NCBI GenBank assembly: GCA_011524785.1
Contig: WTJQ01000240.1
Location: forward strand, 1 to 7,921
DNA from: Planctomycetota bacterium
GTDB taxonomy: Bacteria > Planctomycetota > UBA1135 > GCA-002686595
Direction of reading: 5' to 3'
Length of the DNA: 7,921 nucleotides
The notes under the pieces: generated by a model
The model's input: only the letters and a program-made list of their open reading frames with translations
Databases searched by the model: none
Told to the model about the DNA's origin: nothing
Shown here: in pieces, positions 5,920-7,921 of the stretch
Position numbering within the stretch: the first letter of the stretch is position 1
Layout: every line of letters begins with the position of its first letter
Made by a program: the position numbers and the translations under genes

Positions 5920-7921
5920 ATGCGCATGCGCACCGTCTCGCCGGACGTCTCGTTCCCCGCCCAGGAGCTCACCCGGCTCGATCGCTGGGACGAGCTCGAC
6001 GTGTTCCAGGCCAGCATCGAGCGCAACCGCGGCGCGCGGCCGTTCGTGTTCTACGACGGCCCGCCCTTCGCGACCGGCCTCCCGCACTACGGGCACCTGG
6101 TCGCGTCGGTCCTGAAGGACATCGTTCCTCGCTTCTGGACCATGAAGGGGCACCCCGTCGAGCGGCGCTGGGGCTGGGACTGCCACGGCCTCCCGGTCGA
6201 GAACGAGGCCCAGAAGGAGCTGGGGCTCGCCGACGCTCGAGCCGTGGACGAGCTCGGCGTGGAGGCCTTCAACGACGCCTGCCGCGGCATCGTCCTCCGC
6301 TACACGAAGGAGTGGCGCTCGACGATCCGCCGCATGGGGCGCTGGGTCGACCACGACGGGGGCTACAGGACCATGGACGCCTCGTTCATGGAGTCGGTCT
6401 GGTGGGTGTTCAAGCGCCTCTGGGAGGACGGCCGCGTCTACGAGGGGCACCGCGTGCAGCCCGTCTCACCGGCCCTGGGGACCCCGCTCTCCAACTTCGA
6501 GGTGGCCCTCGGCCCGCAGGAGCGGGACCCCGCCACCAAGAAGGACGGCCACCGCCGCCGCCAGGACCCCTCGCTGACCGTGCGCTTCGCGCTGGAGGAC
6601 GAGGACGCCTCGCTGTGGGCCTGGACCACCACTCCCTGGACCCTGCCCAGCAACCTCGCCCTCGCGGTCAACCCCGAGGTGGACTACGTCCGCGTGCGGG
6701 TCGTCGAGTCCGGTGAGGTCGCCTACGTCGAGCCGAGCCGGCTCGCGGACTACCAGGCCCGCGGCCGCGTGGGGGAGACCGAGGAGCTGGGGCGCGTGAA
6801 GGGCGCCGAGCTGGTCGGGCGACCGTACGAGCCACTGTTCCCCTACTTCGCGGAGCACGCGCAGCCCGTCGAGGGCCGGCGCCCTGCGTTCCGCGTCGTG
6901 CCCGCGGCCTACGTCGGCACGGATGCAGGCACCGGGATCGTCCACCAGGCGCCCGCGTTCGGCGAGGACGACTACCAGACGGGCGTCCAGGAGGACCTGC
7001 CCCTGGTGAACCCGCTGGACGTCCACGGCGTGTTCGACGAGACCGTGCCCGACTTCCAGGGCCAGTTCGCGAAGGACGCCGACAAGGACATCATCGCGCA
7101 CCTGAAGCAGGCGGGGCGCGTCGTCGACCAGGACACCCTGGTCCACCCCTACCCGCACTGCTATCGGACCGAGCAGCCGCTCCTGTACATGGCGATCTCG
7201 AACTGGTTCGTGCGGGTCGAGGACCTGCGGGACCGGCTCGTCGGCCACAACGAGTCCATCCGCTGGGTCCCCGAGGCGGTGGGCTCCGGCCGCTTCGGCA
7301 ACTGGCTGGCGGGGGCGCGTGACTGGAACGTCTCCCGCAGGCGCTTCTGGGGGACGCCGCTCCCGATCTGGCGCTGCGACGAGGACCCGGCGGACATGGT
7401 CTGCGTGGGGTCGGTCGCCGAGCTGGAGGAGCTCGCGGGTCTGGAGCCCGGCACGGTCACCGACCTGCACCGGGACCGGGTGGACGGGATCACCTTCCCC
7501 TCCAGCCGGACCGAGGGAGGCACCATGCGGCGCGTCCCGGAGGTCTTCGACTGCTGGTTCGAGTCGGGCTCCATGCCCTACGCACAGAACCACTACCCCT
7601 TCGAGAACAAGGAGGCGGTCGAGGGCTCGCTCCCAGCCGACTTCATCGCCGAGGGCCTCGACCAGACCCGCGGCTGGTTCTACACCCTCACCGTCCTCGC
7701 CGCCGCGCTCTTCGATCGCCCCGCGTTCAAGAACGTGATCGTCAACGGCATCGTCCTCGCCGCAGACGGCGAGAAGATGTCGAAGAGCAAGCGCAACTTC
7801 CCGGACCCCAACCTCGTCCTCGACAAGTACGGGGCCGACGCGCTGCGGATCTACCTGATGGACTCTCCCGTGGTCCACGCCAAGGATCTGCGCTTCGAGG
7901 AGGAGGGGGTCCTCGAGAAGG
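5920..7921 (+). CDS. ileS: Isoleucyl-tRNA synthetase, eukaryote-like IleS2 class, 3' partial
   Basis: IleS charges tRNA-Ile with isoleucine and hydrolyses mischarged valine. The frame is open to the right edge, giving the first 667 residues; the family is usually a little over 1,000, so the tRNA-binding C-terminal part is missing. The Rossmann catalytic domain opens with YDGPPFATGLPHYGHL; HYGH at 56-59 is the HIGH signature, followed by GWDCHGLPVENE (85-96). The CP1 editing domain lies at roughly 185-400, with WTTTPWTLPSN (235-245) and GTGIVHQAPAFGEDD (337-351). The catalytic domain resumes with VSRRRFWGTPLPIW (471-484), FDCWFESGSMPYAQ (543-556), EGLDQTRGWFY (578-588) and KMSKS (619-623). HYGH followed by LVASVLKDIVPRF, and the phrase FESGSMPYAQNHYPFENK, fit the eukaryote-like IleS2 class rather than the E. 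coli IleS1 class. IleS2 enzymes are generally mupirocin-resistant. All signatures appear intact. It is unrelated in function to the lpx genes and probably shares their transcript. Confidence 0.95.
   Translation, partial: MRMRTVSPDVSFPAQELTRLDRWDELDVFQASIERNRGARPFVFYDGPPFATGLPHYGHLVASVLKDIVPRFWTMKGHPVERRWGWDCHGLPVENEAQKELGLADARAVDELGVEAFNDACRGIVLRYTKEWRSTIRRMGRWVDHDGGYRTMDASFMESVWWVFKRLWEDGRVYEGHRVQPVSPALGTPLSNFEVALGPQERDPATKKDGHRRRQDPSLTVRFALEDEDASLWAWTTTPWTLPSNLALAVNPEVDYVRVRVVESGEVAYVEPSRLADYQARGRVGETEELGRVKGAELVGRPYEPLFPYFAEHAQPVEGRRPAFRVVPAAYVGTDAGTGIVHQAPAFGEDDYQTGVQEDLPLVNPLDVHGVFDETVPDFQGQFAKDADKDIIAHLKQAGRVVDQDTLVHPYPHCYRTEQPLLYMAISNWFVRVEDLRDRLVGHNESIRWVPEAVGSGRFGNWLAGARDWNVSRRRFWGTPLPIWRCDEDPADMVCVGSVAELEELAGLEPGTVTDLHRDRVDGITFPSSRTEGGTMRRVPEVFDCWFESGSMPYAQNHYPFENKEAVEGSLPADFIAEGLDQTRGWFYTLTVLAAALFDRPAFKNVIVNGIVLAADGEKMSKSKRNFPDPNLVLDKYGADALRIYLMDSPVVHAKDLRFEEEGVLEK

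Noticed and set aside
6466..7878. Long open frame (470 codons) on the minus strand opposite ileS
   Set aside because: It is antisense to highly conserved synthetase motifs, has biased composition and no recognisable domain; it is a shadow of ileS codon bias.
1..7921. CRISPR array, insertion sequence, tRNA or rRNA gene, attachment site
   Set aside because: No spaced direct repeats, no transposase motifs or terminal inverted repeats, and no RNA-gene signatures were seen; almost all bases belong to the five coding regions.

Overview
The window is a dense block of five co-oriented (+ strand) genes for the outer membrane and lipid A, with no mobile element, CRISPR array, or RNA gene that I can recognise. 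The order is bamA (5' end cut by the window start), lpxD, an lpxC-fabZ fusion, lpxA, and ileS (3' end cut by the window end). The DNA is very GC-rich (roughly 70% by eye), with codons ending mostly in G or C. That produces many long but meaningless open frames on the opposite strand.

The organism is a diderm bacterium that makes lipid A. A single-polypeptide LpxC-FabZ, the order lpxD / lpxC-fabZ / lpxA, the very high GC and an isoleucyl-tRNA synthetase of the eukaryote-like IleS2 class together suggest a high-GC Planctomycetota lineage or a relative. Bacteroidota share the fusion but are usually AT-rich. This placement is inference, not proof.

Layout: positions 2-2557 encode a BamA/Omp85 outer-membrane assembly factor. 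Its frame stays open to the left edge and includes a signal peptide, so its start codon lies outside the window. Positions 2558-2683 are the only sizeable spacer (126 bp); it holds a plausible sigma70-like promoter and a GC-rich hairpin. Positions 2684-5893 hold lpxD, lpxC-fabZ and lpxA, packed with a 4-bp overlap and a 10-bp gap, clearly one transcription unit. ileS follows after 26 bp with its own good Shine-Dalgarno sequence and is probably co-transcribed.

How the genes work together: LpxA acylates UDP-GlcNAc at O-3, the LpxC part deacetylates the product, and LpxD N-acylates it to UDP-2,3-diacylglucosamine. The FabZ part dehydrates 3-hydroxyacyl-ACP, the acyl donor pool that LpxA and LpxD draw on, so the fusion joins the committed step of lipid A synthesis to the competing fatty-acid step. 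BamA inserts outer-membrane beta-barrels. The skp/ompH gene often found between bamA and lpxD, and the lpxB often found after lpxA, are not here.

Nothing in the window looks like a wholly undescribed system. The most interesting points are LpxA substitutions at positions important in E. coli LpxA, the fusion enzyme, the IleS2-type synthetase and the promoter/hairpin spacer.
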